A stretch of 64,000 nucleotides of DNA from Fulvivirga sediminis (GTDB lineage: Bacteria; Bacteroidota; Bacteroidia; Cytophagales; Cyclobacteriaceae). Location of the stretch: NCBI RefSeq assembly GCF_016757215.1, contig NZ_JAESIY010000011.1, forward strand, positions 62,001 through 126,000. Direction: 5' to 3'. Every line of letters begins with the position of its first letter. Position 1 is the first letter of the stretch. Of this stretch, positions 8,754-19,100 are shown in pieces. The position numbers and the translations under genes are program-made. The notes under the pieces are model-generated. The model was not told the DNA's origin, did not search any database, and worked only from the letters and a program-made list of their open reading frames with translations.

Positions 8754-9340
8754 GTAAAGATCTGGTGCTTTTTGATTTTGATGGTACATTAACTACCAAA
8801 GATACACTTCTGGATTTTACACAATTTTCATTGGGTAAAGGCCGGTTTGTAAAGGGTATGTTGAGGTTACTTCCTTCTATGACTGGGCTAAAGCTAGGTC
8901 TAATACCTAATTGGAAGGCGAAAGAGGAGTATTTAAGCCATTTTTTTGGGGGTATTTCTTTGGAACAATTCATTGCTTTAGGTAAAGAGTATGGAGAAAA
9001 GAGAATACCACAACTAATTAGGGAAAAGGCTCTTTCTTCAATTATTGATTATAGAGAAACGGGTGTGCCCATGTATATTGTTTCGGCATCATCTCCGCTA
9101 TGGATAGAACATTGGGCTGAAAAGTATGATATAAAGGTACTGGGTACCCAGTTAGATGTTTTAGAAGGTAGGATTACAGGAAAAATTGATGGTAAAAATT
9201 GTTACGGTCCAGAGAAGGTAAAGAGAATACAAGAGAATATTCAATTAAGTGATTTTGAAAATATTTATGCATATGGGGATAGCTCTGGTGATAAGGAAAT
9301 GCTACAACTAGCTACCCAATGCTTTTATAAATATTTTTGA
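8750..9340 (+). CDS. HAD-superfamily phosphatase (subfamily IB)
   Basis: A protein of 196 aa starting at a GTG that overlaps the upstream TGA (GTGA). The nucleophile motif is DFDGTLT (residues 8-14). Motif II is VSASS, and motif III/IV is YAYGDSSGDKEML, matching the HAD-IB group that includes SerB-like phosphatases. HAD-IB phosphatases are often found beside or fused to UbiA in polyprenyl-phospho-pentose pathways, where they would remove the 5-phosphate of the newly joined phosphoribosyl group. I infer that role here from the operon. A separate phosphoserine phosphatase role is less likely because a SerB-SerA fusion is encoded elsewhere in the window. Confidence 0.8.
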   Translation: MSKDLVLFDFDGTLTTKDTLLDFTQFSLGKGRFVKGMLRLLPSMTGLKLGLIPNWKAKEEYLSHFFGGISLEQFIALGKEYGEKRIPQLIREKALSSIIDYRETGVPMYIVSASSPLWIEHWAEKYDIKVLGTQLDVLEGRITGKIDGKNCYGPEKVKRIQENIQLSDFENIYAYGDSSGDKEMLQLATQCFYKYF

Positions 9341-9380
9341 TTCAGGTGAGTATTGATTGTCAAAACAATAAGATCTAAGA

Positions 9381-9420
9381 AACAAGAAAGGCTACTTCTG
9401 ATGAAGTAGCCTTTCTTGTT
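9381..9420. terminator. 17-bp perfect hairpin, bidirectional terminator
   Basis: Arms 9381-9397 and 9404-9420 are perfectly complementary around a 6-nt loop (ctgatg), with A-rich left and T-rich right ends. It lies between the converging HAD gene (ends 9340) and the giant T9SS protein gene (ends 9452) and can end both transcripts. Confidence 0.85.
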
Positions 9421-9451
9421 ATTTCAAGTAGAAGTTATTCTCCTGCGTGAT

Positions 9452-12400
9452 TTATTGTTTTACAAACCTGTAATTATAGGTCTTATTGTCTAAGGTTATT
9501 TTTACCAAGTATAAGGCCGGTTTCAAGTTTTCTACACTTACTTCCTGCACACCCGTACTTGCGTCTACTTCTTTCTCTAAGATTGTTTCTCCAATCATAT
9601 TTATAATTTGCATATGCGCCTTTGTAGGAATTAATTGCTCAATAAATAGTGATTTACTCGCAGGGTTAGGGTATATGCTCAAGACATCAGATAGTGTGTT
9701 GTTTACACCTGTTACATAATAATCAAATGAATCTGAAACCTTGCTACAAGCTTCGCCGCTGACTTTCACCTTATAGCTTCCAGAAACTTTTGGAGTATAT
9801 AAATGCGATTTAGCTCCAGCAATAGCATTATCATTTATATACCATTGAATGTTGCCACTGGTCATTTCTGCTAGTTTTAATGCTTGTCCATTGACAATAA
9901 TTTCTGGTTTTTCTATTTGTTCTACATTGATCTTTATTGGTTTTCTATCGCTTGTACATCCATACTCATTTACACTTTCTACATATAAAATGTGATTGGT
10001 ATTTGAGGTATATGTGTATGACCCTTCAGCACTTTCGTGAATTGGGGTATCTGAAGATTCATCATTAAACCATCTGTAGGTTCCTTTACTTTCTAAACCC
10101 CTTGCTGTTAGGGTGATATCTGAGTCAGAACAAGTTGTTATTTCTGACTCTACTACCAAGCTAGGGGTAGGGGTTAAATTAATGGTAGCTTCATCTGTAA
10201 TAGTTACGTATTCGCAGTTAGGGAAATTAGCCTTTATAGAGAAAGAGTTATTTCCCGACACTAACAAATCACTAGGCACGGTGACTGTAGCACTATTTGA
10301 TTCAGCAGCACTACTCTCAGCTAGAAGTTCGCTACCTCTCCATACGGAATAGATCACGCCTATTTGAGCTGATTGAATGTTGATATCCAAATCGTTATTG
10401 CTGCATTGAGTCGTTCCGGATGCAAAGCTAAAGTCTGTAGTTGTACTGATTTCAGGTCTTTCAAAGATCAATACAAACCTCTTACTATCTCTACTTGCTT
10501 CATCTGTAGTTACAGCAAAAGTATATTCAGTATCCTCGCTTAAGATAGGAGTGGAGCTGGAATTGTACCTATCTAAAAGGCTAATGTTATAATTTTCAAA
10601 AGTATTTAACTCTTCAAAATTAAGCGTATATTGACCGTTGGTAATACCTGCCATGTCTAGTTGTACATGCTTATCACAGAAATCACTACTCATTTTGTTT
10701 ATGGCTAGTTTTAAGCCATCAGATGATAATGATGATAAATTTAAAAACTGATTGGTTTGCTTCATTGCTTCACGCAAAGGTTGATATTCATCTACATCAT
10801 TAGAGTTAAATTTGATATAAGCTTTGTCCGTTCTGTTGGTGCTGGATAGTTTCACAATCAGGTAATTGTTCAAGACCATGCCTTCACGGTGGAATTCAGA
10901 AGCTTCAAAGCTCTTAGCATTTTCATTGATAGAAAGAGTAGCATTAGCGCTACTCGCCTGCACCCAGAAAGATTGCCCTGAGGCTATCCTTCCTGCAAAA
11001 CTACTGTCTCCTAATCCTTCAGTGTCCCAATATATAAAGTCTCCATTAATGTTGTCTTTAATGGCTACCGAAATACCAACATCTGATCTTGTCCAACCTT
11101 CGGAGCCCCATTGTATGGTAGACATGTAAGGGTTGCCAAGCAGGTTCCATCCATCATCTATTGATTCAGTACCTCCCTGAATAGCATAGTTGAAAGAACC
11201 TTGTACTAGAGGCCCTTTAAATTTTAATGTTAAGTTGGCTCTTCCTGCGTAATTATAGAAGGTATATCCTCTGCCCACTTCGAAAAGCTCAGAGTTGGTA
11301 GTGGTGGGGAAATCTTCCCAAGCACCATTGGTAAATCTGTATAATGAAGCATCTTGTCTTCTATTATTACTACCTTCAAAATCTCCGGTTACTCTCACGA
11401 ATTCCTGTAGATCTGCTACAGAGGTGCCTTGCACTGAGCTGGTCAAATATCTCCATATTCTGGAGGTATAACCAGGTATGTACCTTTGGGCTTCTACACT
11501 TCCACTAATAAATCCTGAACCTATAATAGGCCCTACATTAGCTGTTGTTTCATTAGTAGAAAGTAATATTAAATTGCCGTTGGTGTTAAGCCTTCCGTTT
11601 ACTACATGTAAAAGGTCTCTAACTTGCAATGTGCTTTTAGCATTTACAGTTCCACTGCCTGACTTATCAACCTTAAGGGTGCTAAGGGTATTGGCTGTAG
11701 GGTTAAAATATAAATTCGAATTCTCTGCAGAATTGGTAGTTATATTGAGTAATCCTCCGGATGTACTAATGGTACCAAGCTCATTATTCGGGTTGATACT
11801 TCCACTTCCTTGAATGTATAAGTTACCATCATTAAGGTTAAGCGACGCTCCGGCAGATATACTTAAACCACCACCACTAGAAGCTCCAAGGTGTATGTCA
11901 AAGTTAGGACTGTCACTGTTAATGGTTAGCTGTGAGCTGTCAGAAACTATTATCTTATAAAGAGATAAGTTGGCTTGGTCAGTACTAAGTACTTGAGGGC
12001 GCTTATTGTTGAATCTATAAGTGATCAGTTGACTTTCATCTTGAGGTTCATGTGCGCCTACAAGATTCAGATCTCCTTTTATGCTGATAACTGTAGAGTT
12101 AGGAGCTGCCCCATTTAGTATAACATCTTCAGCAATAGACAGATTACCATAAACATTAATGTCTCCTTCCATCAGATTTTTAGTGGAGCTAGTACTGTTT
12201 AAAGATATGTTACCATAGTTTGCAATTGGTATTGTATTGCTAGATCCGCTGAATACTACCGTAGAACTACGGTCAAGTTTCCCTAGTTTAGGAGCTGTAT
12301 CCGTGTTGATATTGATCGTACTGTTTGCAGATGCTTCTAAAGCAGCAGCAAGTGCTGCATTAATATCTAAGATTACGTTTTCGTCAACCATCATTTTAGA

Positions 12401-15400
12401 ACCTTCACCTGTAATTGTTAAAGATGAGTTCAGAGATACATTTTTATTGATCATAAAATGCTGGTTGGCAGCGCTGAAACTGGAAGGGTTCGTACCAGAT
12501 CCATCTGTCTCTGTTCCCCAATTGGATAATACCGTTATATCAGCTGCGGCAACGGGGTAATAAACTATCTCGGCACCTGAAGATAATGTGTTTACTTCTA
12601 AGGATTCAGAAAAGTCAGATTTGTTGCCATTTTTATCTACAGCTCTTACGGAATATACGTATTCAAAGCTAGGGGATAATTCTGCAATATTGAGAGATAT
12701 CTCAGGTGTTGTGTTAATTAATTCTCCATTTTGATATACTTCATAATGTTTGATTCCCACATTATCAGTAGAAGGAGTCCATGAAAGATCAAAATTGTTA
12801 TTATCGATATTGGAAGCTAGTAAATCTTTAGGTATGCTAGGAGGTGTTTCATCTAGAGCAATTTCTAATGAAGTATGAGCTCCAATAACCATTCCATTCA
12901 AAAATCCCCAGGTCGCATTATTTTGATCCGAACATTTAGCATATACAGTAATAGAACCATCTGCATCAGGTTTTACTGAATTAATAGTAACCGTGTTTTG
13001 TGAGTTGCTATTGGCTAAAAGAATAACCGTTGTTTCATTGATAGTGTATTCTGCAATTCCAGTTGCTTGAGGGGTGGTGTAGGTGCCATCTTCAGAGCCA
13101 ATGAAAGTAAAGTCAAATACATAATCACTATTCATTTGGGCGAAAGTGAATGGAGTAGGTATGGTATAAGGTTCAAAGTAATAGTACCCCTGTAGCACTG
13201 CATCAGGGTATATACCACTGTTGTCTCCTGTAACTACTCCAGTTTTGTTACTGCTTGCCTCATTTTCTCCAATAATAAAGTCCACAGTAGTGTTATCACC
13301 TGAGTCATCTGTTAAATTATTGATGGTAACACCAGCTTCAGGTAGCGCATTGGTGTTATTCCAAGGGCTAGGAGCCTGTAAATAACCATTTAGATTGGTG
13401 TTAAAGTTCAACAGAATGTAATGATCATAAGTGATAGCTCCTGCTTCAGGGCTGTATCCACTGGCTATAGAAGTATTTACAGCTCTTATTTTGTAAACAT
13501 AAGGAGTATTGGCGGTAAGTCCAGAGTCTGTATATTCTGTGACATTGGCAGAGGTGGAAGTAATTAATTGAAAAGTGCCTCCCCACTGATTTGCTCTGTA
13601 TATCTCAAACCCTGTTTCGTTAACACTGTTGTCTTCCCATGAAAGTTTTATATCTGTTCTACTAGTAGCATTAGCTGTGAAATTTCCTGGGGTGATCAGG
13701 TTTGTTCCATCAAATTCTTTAATAATTAGGGCATTTAGAAGAGCTGCCGTTGATCCTGTTGCTTTTGCTGCAGTAATGGTAATTTCACCCGCTACTGAAG
13801 GACTTAAGCCTTCAAAAGAGACGGTACTCTTATTATTGTAGGAGGCATTGAACTTCTTAGTTGTTCCTGAAATAGTATAATTGCCAGAGTGATCATTATA
13901 TGTGTTTATACTGGCAAGAATATTTACATTGTAACTTTTAGAAGCATCAAGACCGGTTAACTTAACACTAGCCGTGCTAGAGGTATACCATGCTGTTCGG
14001 AATACGTTGTCTTCAAACATAAGACTATTATCTTCACTTACAACTCCGTTATTGTTGCTTCCTGACCATCCGGATCCTACAGAAATACCAAATCCTGAAT
14101 TTTGATTTTCTGCATTTTTAAGGTTATTGTAAGATGTGCCAGATGAAGGGTTAGCTGATAAGTTGTTCCAGGGCAACGTAGCGTTGTTTGCATTATTAAT
14201 GTTGATATAAACCTGTTGTTCAAACTGAGGATCAACTACAGTAATGAAAAACGATGACGTGTTGCTAGCATTGAAGTTGTCAGTTGCAGTTACTTCAGAA
14301 TTACCATAAAATCCTAAATCAGTGATCTCAGGAGTGAAAAATAACTCACCGGTGCCATCTCCGTTATCTTGAAAATTAACGAAATCTGGTAGCCCTTCAG
14401 AAGAAAGTGTAATCGGATTGCCCTCTTGATCAACAGCAGAGATATTAACGGTTCTTGTTTGATTTGCTTTAATCACAATATCAGATAAGTCTGCCAATGT
14501 AGGAGCTGAATTTAAAGTGGTTATTATGCCGAAATTTGTTTCAGCAGTACCACTTGGGTTTACAGCCCTCACTTTGTAGTAATAAGTGCTGCTACCAGAT
14601 AAGCCGGAATCAGTATAGGTATTACTGTTAATAGAGGTGGTGCCAATAACCGAGTATGGGCCACTTTCATTGCTTGCTCTTAAAATTTCAAATTTAGTTT
14701 CATTAGTTGATTGGTCAATCCAATCTATTTTGACACTATTACTCGATAGCGCCGTTAATGATAAATCTGAAGGTGCAGTAGGAGGTGTTCCATCATTATA
14801 ATAAGCATTTACTACCATGGCATTCATGGTTATCCAAGTACCTGTGGTTCTTGTTACAGTCATTACAATAACTCCATCTGTTGTTGGCTTTATTCCAGTG
14901 AAATTAGCCGTTTGAGTGGTGTTATCAGGTATTGACAATGTTCTGTTCACACCATTGATTGAATATCTAACAGCCCAATTAGGATCACTTACATTCGAGC
15001 TAGCTATATATGATGAAGAAGCGCCTGAATAGAATGAAAAGTCATATAAGAGGGATGGGTTAAGGTTTCTCAATTCCATGGTAAATGTTTCGCCATTTTT
15101 TCTTTGTATAAATGACTGTATTACTGCATTTTCATAAATACCATTTGTTAGATTAGGGTCTGTATCCCTTCCTTGCGGGAATTGAGTTGTGTATGCGATA
15201 TCAATATCCGTAGCGGTTCCAGCCGCTGTTACCAGATTCTCCTCCAAAGCATTGTTAAAACTCACATTGTTCCATGAATCTATAGGTTCATTGGAAGCCG
15301 TAAAGTTAATGTTTAGTGAAAAATATGGATTAACGGGGTTGATGGTTACGTTGAAGTCTCTTTCGGTTATTCCGCCGTCGGTATCTGATGCTGCTACTCT

Positions 15401-18400
15401 CAATATATAACTACCAGAGGTCATTATTGATGGAGATAAGGTAATAGTTCCTGTTCCGTCTCCATTACTTACAATAGAGGCCCAGCTAGGTTTATCAATG
15501 AGAGTAAGCTCAATAGCTGTATCTTCTACATCTGTAGCTACTACGGGAACAGTTTGAATGTACCCTGCATCCATTGTGACATTGTCTATAGCAGTAATGA
15601 CCGGATTGTTATTGTTATTAACGGTTATTGTAAATGTTTGATTGTCAGAATTCAAACCATCACTAACGGTTAATTCCAAATTGTACACTCCTTGATCAGA
15701 TTCTTGAGGAGCAAGTGTAAGCTCTCCTACACCATAACCATTGTCATCAAAAGAAGCAAATGAAGGCAATGGATTGGTAAAAGTAAAAGTAAGAGCATCA
15801 CCATCAGGGTCATTTGCTTCAATATTCAAAATAATTGAAGTGCCATATTGAACGGATCTATTTAAGATAGTAGACAATATAGGGGCGCTGTTAGCAGTTG
15901 TAGCACTCGCTTGATTAGAGTAATTTGAGCTAGATCCCGGCCCAATGGCTCTTATCTTATAATAGTAAGTATTGTTTCCGAAAAGTTGGTTGTCACTATA
16001 TGAAGTGGCATTGGCTTCGGTGGTAGCAATTAGAGTGTAATTCAGGCCTGATGTTGAGGTAGTTCTGTAAACTTCGAAGCCTGTTTCTCCAGTGGAGTTG
16101 CTATCCCAAGTAAGATTGATCCTATTATTTGAGACAGCCACTGCTGCAAGGTTCTCAGGGGCAGATGGAGCTGCTGGGTAGTTGTCAGTAGTAGCACTTG
16201 CCGGGCCTGCAAACTCAGAACTTGAGTTACTGTTTATGGCCTTTATTTTATAGAAATAGGCAGTGTTACCTTCTAATCCAGTGTCAGTCCATGATGTTTG
16301 ATTAGCTTCAGCAGTATACACTACCGTGTAGGTGCCATTCGAGCTTAATGATCTATAAATTTCAAAGGCAGACTCTGTGCTACTGTTATCCTCCCAAGTA
16401 ATATCAATAGAGTTGTAACCTGTAGCTGTTGCCGTTAGAGAAGAAGGATTGGTAGGAGGGGTAGGGAACGTAAAGTCATCTTCAAATGCTTCATCTGGAA
16501 TTATAGATTTGGATAACCCCGGCCCAGACCATCTTACATTGAGACACTTTCCACTTCCATTTTGAAAGTATCTAACTTTGAATGCATGACTTCCTGCACT
16601 CAGGGTTACAGAACCATTAACTTCTTTACAACCATGGCCACCATCATTATTAACTACGATGTTGCCATCAATAAATAAATCAGAGCCGTCATCAGATTCG
16701 GTGTAGAAAATGTAATTACCTGCAACAGGAATTTGAATGTATCCATTGAAAATTAGAGCGAAATTGTTGTTGCTGGTTGCCGGTGAGAAGCTGACATTAG
16801 CAATATTACCGCTGGAAACATAATTATCATCAGTGATATCATTTACTGAATTAATATTGGACGAGAATTCATAATAGTCATAGTTTAAACCATCATTAAT
16901 AGTGGCTGCTTGAACTTGATTACTAAAAGGGGATATATTGCCGGCATAATCCTTAGCCCTCACCTTAAAAGTGTAATTGGTTTTAGTCTGCAAGCCGGAG
17001 CTAGTATATCGAGTAGACGAAGTGGTACCCGTTAATGAGCCATTTCTATACACTTCATATTGAGTTACCCCGTTGTTATCAGTAGAAGGAGTCCATGATA
17101 AACCCACGCTACTTTCAGTAAATGAAGTGACAGATAAAACAGGAGCAGAAGGCGGCTCGGTGTCAATAATAGTTATAGCCGAAGTTTCAGCAGTGTAGCC
17201 TGATGCACCTTCATTATTAACAGCACGCATTTGATAATAGTAAGTGGTGTTAGGCTTAAGATTTGTATCTGTATAAGAAACAGGGTTAGCCTGATTGTTT
17301 GCAGACAGTATGCCTATGAGCGTATAACTACTGCCTGAAGTGGTAGACCTGTAAAGCTCAAAGCCTGTTTCATTTGAAGAGTTGTCATCCCAGTTGATTT
17401 TTATACTGCTGGAAGAGATGGTATTAGCAAAGAAGTTGGATGGTCTTGCCGGTGATCCAAGTCCATTTGAGGTAACTATATGAAGTTCGTTTGACGGATT
17501 ACTATAACATGCAGTGGGCTCAGCTCTATATTCAGTAGGAGTTTCTCCATCAGCTTCAAAGCCAGATTGACTAGGTTCTCTAGTTACTAATGAATAAACA
17601 CCACCAACACTAGTGGTGTAGTTTTGGTTTGTAGCTCCGCTAATATTAACGCCATTTCTTTTCCATTGATAAAAAGCTTTGTCTGCCGGTCCATATAAGG
17701 TCACGTTTTGGCTGCCATCTAATGAAGGAAGGTGTAAGCTTCGCTCGTTATTATTGATGGTTGGAGTAGGGGAAGGGGCTTTATCGCCATTAATATTAAC
17801 AGGTTCAGACCACTCAGTCCACCCAGAAGTGCTATTTCTTTTGAATCTCACGTAGTAAAGACCCGGTTCCACTACATTAATTTCATTCACACCGGTGGCT
17901 ATTGGAGTATCACTGGTGTTATCCTTGGCCCACTGATAATCTGAAAATCCAGAGGTTATACCAATGTTTACATCAATTTCTCCTTCGTTACAAAATGAGT
18001 TTTGACCATAGAGTACTGTTATGGATAATTTAGAAAACTGCAAAAACCAAGGGAAGAAATCTGATTTTGAATAGACCAGCCCCCAGTTATTATGTCCCTT
18101 GTCAGGAAAATAGCTATATCTTATGTTGCCTCCTACACTTCTTATATCACTAACTGTTTTGTTACCATGATAAGGGGTAGGATCATTGTCTTTTCCTCCT
18201 TGAGACTCCCAAGCAGGAATGAATTTGTACTCTTCTGGAGGGTAAGATGTTATACCTGATAAAGCGCAAATTCCTGCGGTTAGCTCAGGATATTGCGCTC
18301 CAAACATCCATGCAGCCCGTGCTCCAGCAGAAATCCCGTGTATGTAAATGCGGTTAGGGTCTACGTTATAATCAGAAATTAGCTTTTCAACAATCACTTT

Positions 18401-18910
18401 GGCTCTATACACGTTACTCTCGCCCCAGTTTGCTCCTGAAGAATTGTGCTGAGGATATAATAAGAACCCAGGAAAGGTGTTGTTATCTACAGAACTTTTA
18501 TACTTCGGCCCTCCAAAGTATAGTTGCTTTTCGTTATCAGTTCCTCTTTCTCCTGATCCATGGAAAAATAAGATCAAAGGATATTTTTTAGATCCATCAT
18601 CAGTATATCCATTAGGCCTGAGTAGCCTAAAATGCATATTGTCAGCGGGCGCATATTGATAGGATTCAAATGCATCTGTATTCCATGATAGAGAAGCAGT
18701 GTAATTATATGGTGTAAATTCATCTGCATAAGGCAATACCTCATCAACGCAGTAGTCATCTAACTCTTCTGAGCACTCTTCATAACTACTTAAAGAGGTG
18801 TCAGTGTAGTGACTATTTTCTTCACAATAATCTTCAGTAAAGGCACTTGAATTACTATTATATCCTAAGCAAAATAGTGCAACTAAAATAAAGGAGTAAA
18901 ATTTTATCAT
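9452..18910 (-). CDS. Giant secreted multidomain esterase with T9SS type A sorting domain
   Basis: About 3152 aa from the ATG at 18910. A TTG 12 codons upstream is also in frame, but the signal peptide (MIKFYSFILVALFCLG) begins at the ATG. An acidic, Cys-containing spacer is followed by an alpha/beta-hydrolase domain (about 90-295) with HGSGERG (oxyanion region), nucleophile Ser194 in GISAG, Asp candidates near DNDP and His273 in DKGHNNW, similar to PHB depolymerase/feruloyl-esterase-like enzymes. Then come Ig-like segments, about seven FN3 domains, one PA14 lectin-type domain (about 685-825), cadherin/He_PIG-like modules, three related jelly-roll-like modules, a beta-strand repeat region, and a final type A tail (IYPNPASKSLFIE...). 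T9SS should place it on the cell surface. The likely job is de-esterification of a polysaccharide while bound to it. The substrate is unknown. Confidence 0.9.
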   Translation of the reverse strand: MIKFYSFILVALFCLGYNSNSSAFTEDYCEENSHYTDTSLSSYEECSEELDDYCVDEVLPYADEFTPYNYTASLSWNTDAFESYQYAPADNMHFRLLRPNGYTDDGSKKYPLILFFHGSGERGTDNEKQLYFGGPKYKSSVDNNTFPGFLLYPQHNSSGANWGESNVYRAKVIVEKLISDYNVDPNRIYIHGISAGARAAWMFGAQYPELTAGICALSGITSYPPEEYKFIPAWESQGGKDNDPTPYHGNKTVSDIRSVGGNIRYSYFPDKGHNNWGLVYSKSDFFPWFLQFSKLSITVLYGQNSFCNEGEIDVNIGITSGFSDYQWAKDNTSDTPIATGVNEINVVEPGLYYVRFKRNSTSGWTEWSEPVNINGDKAPSPTPTINNNERSLHLPSLDGSQNVTLYGPADKAFYQWKRNGVNISGATNQNYTTSVGGVYSLVTREPSQSGFEADGETPTEYRAEPTACYSNPSNELHIVTSNGLGSPARPSNFFANTISSSSIKINWDDNSSNETGFELYRSTTSGSSYTLIGILSANNQANPVSYTDTNLKPNTTYYYQMRAVNNEGASGYTAETSAITIIDTEPPSAPVLSVTSFTESSVGLSWTPSTDNNGVTQYEVYRNGSLTGTTSSTRYTSSGLQTKTNYTFKVRAKDYAGNISPFSNQVQAATINDGLNYDYYEFSSNINSVNDITDDNYVSSGNIANVSFSPATSNNNFALIFNGYIQIPVAGNYIFYTESDDGSDLFIDGNIVVNNDGGHGCKEVNGSVTLSAGSHAFKVRYFQNGSGKCLNVRWSGPGLSKSIIPDEAFEDDFTFPTPPTNPSSLTATATGYNSIDITWEDNSSTESAFEIYRSLSSNGTYTVVYTAEANQTSWTDTGLEGNTAYFYKIKAINSNSSSEFAGPASATTDNYPAAPSAPENLAAVAVSNNRINLTWDSNSTGETGFEVYRTTSTSGLNYTLIATTEANATSYSDNQLFGNNTYYYKIRAIGPGSSSNYSNQASATTANSAPILSTILNRSVQYGTSIILNIEANDPDGDALTFTFTNPLPSFASFDDNGYGVGELTLAPQESDQGVYNLELTVSDGLNSDNQTFTITVNNNNNPVITAIDNVTMDAGYIQTVPVVATDVEDTAIELTLIDKPSWASIVSNGDGTGTITLSPSIMTSGSYILRVAASDTDGGITERDFNVTINPVNPYFSLNINFTASNEPIDSWNNVSFNNALEENLVTAAGTATDIDIAYTTQFPQGRDTDPNLTNGIYENAVIQSFIQRKNGETFTMELRNLNPSLLYDFSFYSGASSSYIASSNVSDPNWAVRYSINGVNRTLSIPDNTTQTANFTGIKPTTDGVIVMTVTRTTGTWITMNAMVVNAYYNDGTPPTAPSDLSLTALSSNSVKIDWIDQSTNETKFEILRASNESGPYSVIGTTSINSNTYTDSGLSGSSTYYYKVRAVNPSGTAETNFGIITTLNSAPTLADLSDIVIKANQTRTVNISAVDQEGNPITLSSEGLPDFVNFQDNGDGTGELFFTPEITDLGFYGNSEVTATDNFNASNTSSFFITVVDPQFEQQVYININNANNATLPWNNLSANPSSGTSYNNLKNAENQNSGFGISVGSGWSGSNNNGVVSEDNSLMFEDNVFRTAWYTSSTASVKLTGLDASKSYNVNILASINTYNDHSGNYTISGTTKKFNASYNNKSTVSFEGLSPSVAGEITITAAKATGSTAALLNALIIKEFDGTNLITPGNFTANATSRTDIKLSWEDNSVNETGFEIYRANQWGGTFQLITSTSANVTEYTDSGLTANTPYVYKIRAVNTSIASGYSPEAGAITYDHYILLNFNTNLNGYLQAPSPWNNTNALPEAGVTINNLTDDSGDNTTVDFIIGENEASSNKTGVVTGDNSGIYPDAVLQGYYYFEPYTIPTPFTFAQMNSDYVFDFTFIGSEDGTYTTPQATGIAEYTINETTVILLANSNSQNTVTINSVKPDADGSITVYAKCSDQNNATWGFLNGMVIGAHTSLEIALDETPPSIPKDLLASNIDNNNFDLSWTPSTDNVGIKHYEVYQNGELINTTPEISLNIAELSPSFEYVYSVRAVDKNGNKSDFSESLEVNTLSSGAEIVYYPVAAADITVLSNWGTETDGSGTNPSSFSAANQHFMINKNVSLNSSLTITGEGSKMMVDENVILDINAALAAALEASANSTININTDTAPKLGKLDRSSTVVFSGSSNTIPIANYGNISLNSTSSTKNLMEGDINVYGNLSIAEDVILNGAAPNSTVISIKGDLNLVGAHEPQDESQLITYRFNNKRPQVLSTDQANLSLYKIIVSDSSQLTINSDSPNFDIHLGASSGGGLSISAGASLNLNDGNLYIQGSGSINPNNELGTISTSGGLLNITTNSAENSNLYFNPTANTLSTLKVDKSGSGTVNAKSTLQVRDLLHVVNGRLNTNGNLILLSTNETTANVGPIIGSGFISGSVEAQRYIPGYTSRIWRYLTSSVQGTSVADLQEFVRVTGDFEGSNNRRQDASLYRFTNGAWEDFPTTTNSELFEVGRGYTFYNYAGRANLTLKFKGPLVQGSFNYAIQGGTESIDDGWNLLGNPYMSTIQWGSEGWTRSDVGISVAIKDNINGDFIYWDTEGLGDSSFAGRIASGQSFWVQASSANATLSINENAKSFEASEFHREGMVLNNYLIVKLSSTNRTDKAYIKFNSNDVDEYQPLREAMKQTNQFLNLSSLSSDGLKLAINKMSSDFCDKHVQLDMAGITNGQYTLNFEELNTFENYNISLLDRYNSSSTPILSEDTEYTFAVTTDEASRDSKRFVLIFERPEISTTTDFSFASGTTQCSNNDLDINIQSAQIGVIYSVWRGSELLAESSAAESNSATVTVPSDLLVSGNNSFSIKANFPNCEYVTITDEATINLTPTPSLVVESEITTCSDSDITLTARGLESKGTYRWFNDESSDTPIHESAEGSYTYTSNTNHILYVESVNEYGCTSDRKPIKINVEQIEKPEIIVNGQALKLAEMTSGNIQWYINDNAIAGAKSHLYTPKVSGSYKVKVSGEACSKVSDSFDYYVTGVNNTLSDVLSIYPNPASKSLFIEQLIPTKAHMQIINMIGETILEKEVDASTGVQEVSVENLKPALYLVKITLDNKTYNYRFVKQ

Positions 18911-19100
18911 ATTAGGCGAGGCGTTAGACTCAATTGTGTTTTGCAATAAAAAATGTCATAAATAACAGGTTATTATCCATGATTCATTACATCTGTGTTT
19001 TTAAATTTAAGTTGTATTATTTTCTATGTGTAATTTGCGAAATTACCTTATTCCATATTGCTACGTTAAGAAACATAACATTTTTTTTCATGAAAAGTTC

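Noticed and set aside
18911-18946. Twelve-codon N-terminal extension of the giant type A esterase from a TTG
   Set aside because: The signal peptide starts exactly at the ATG at 18910, so the extension would bury it.
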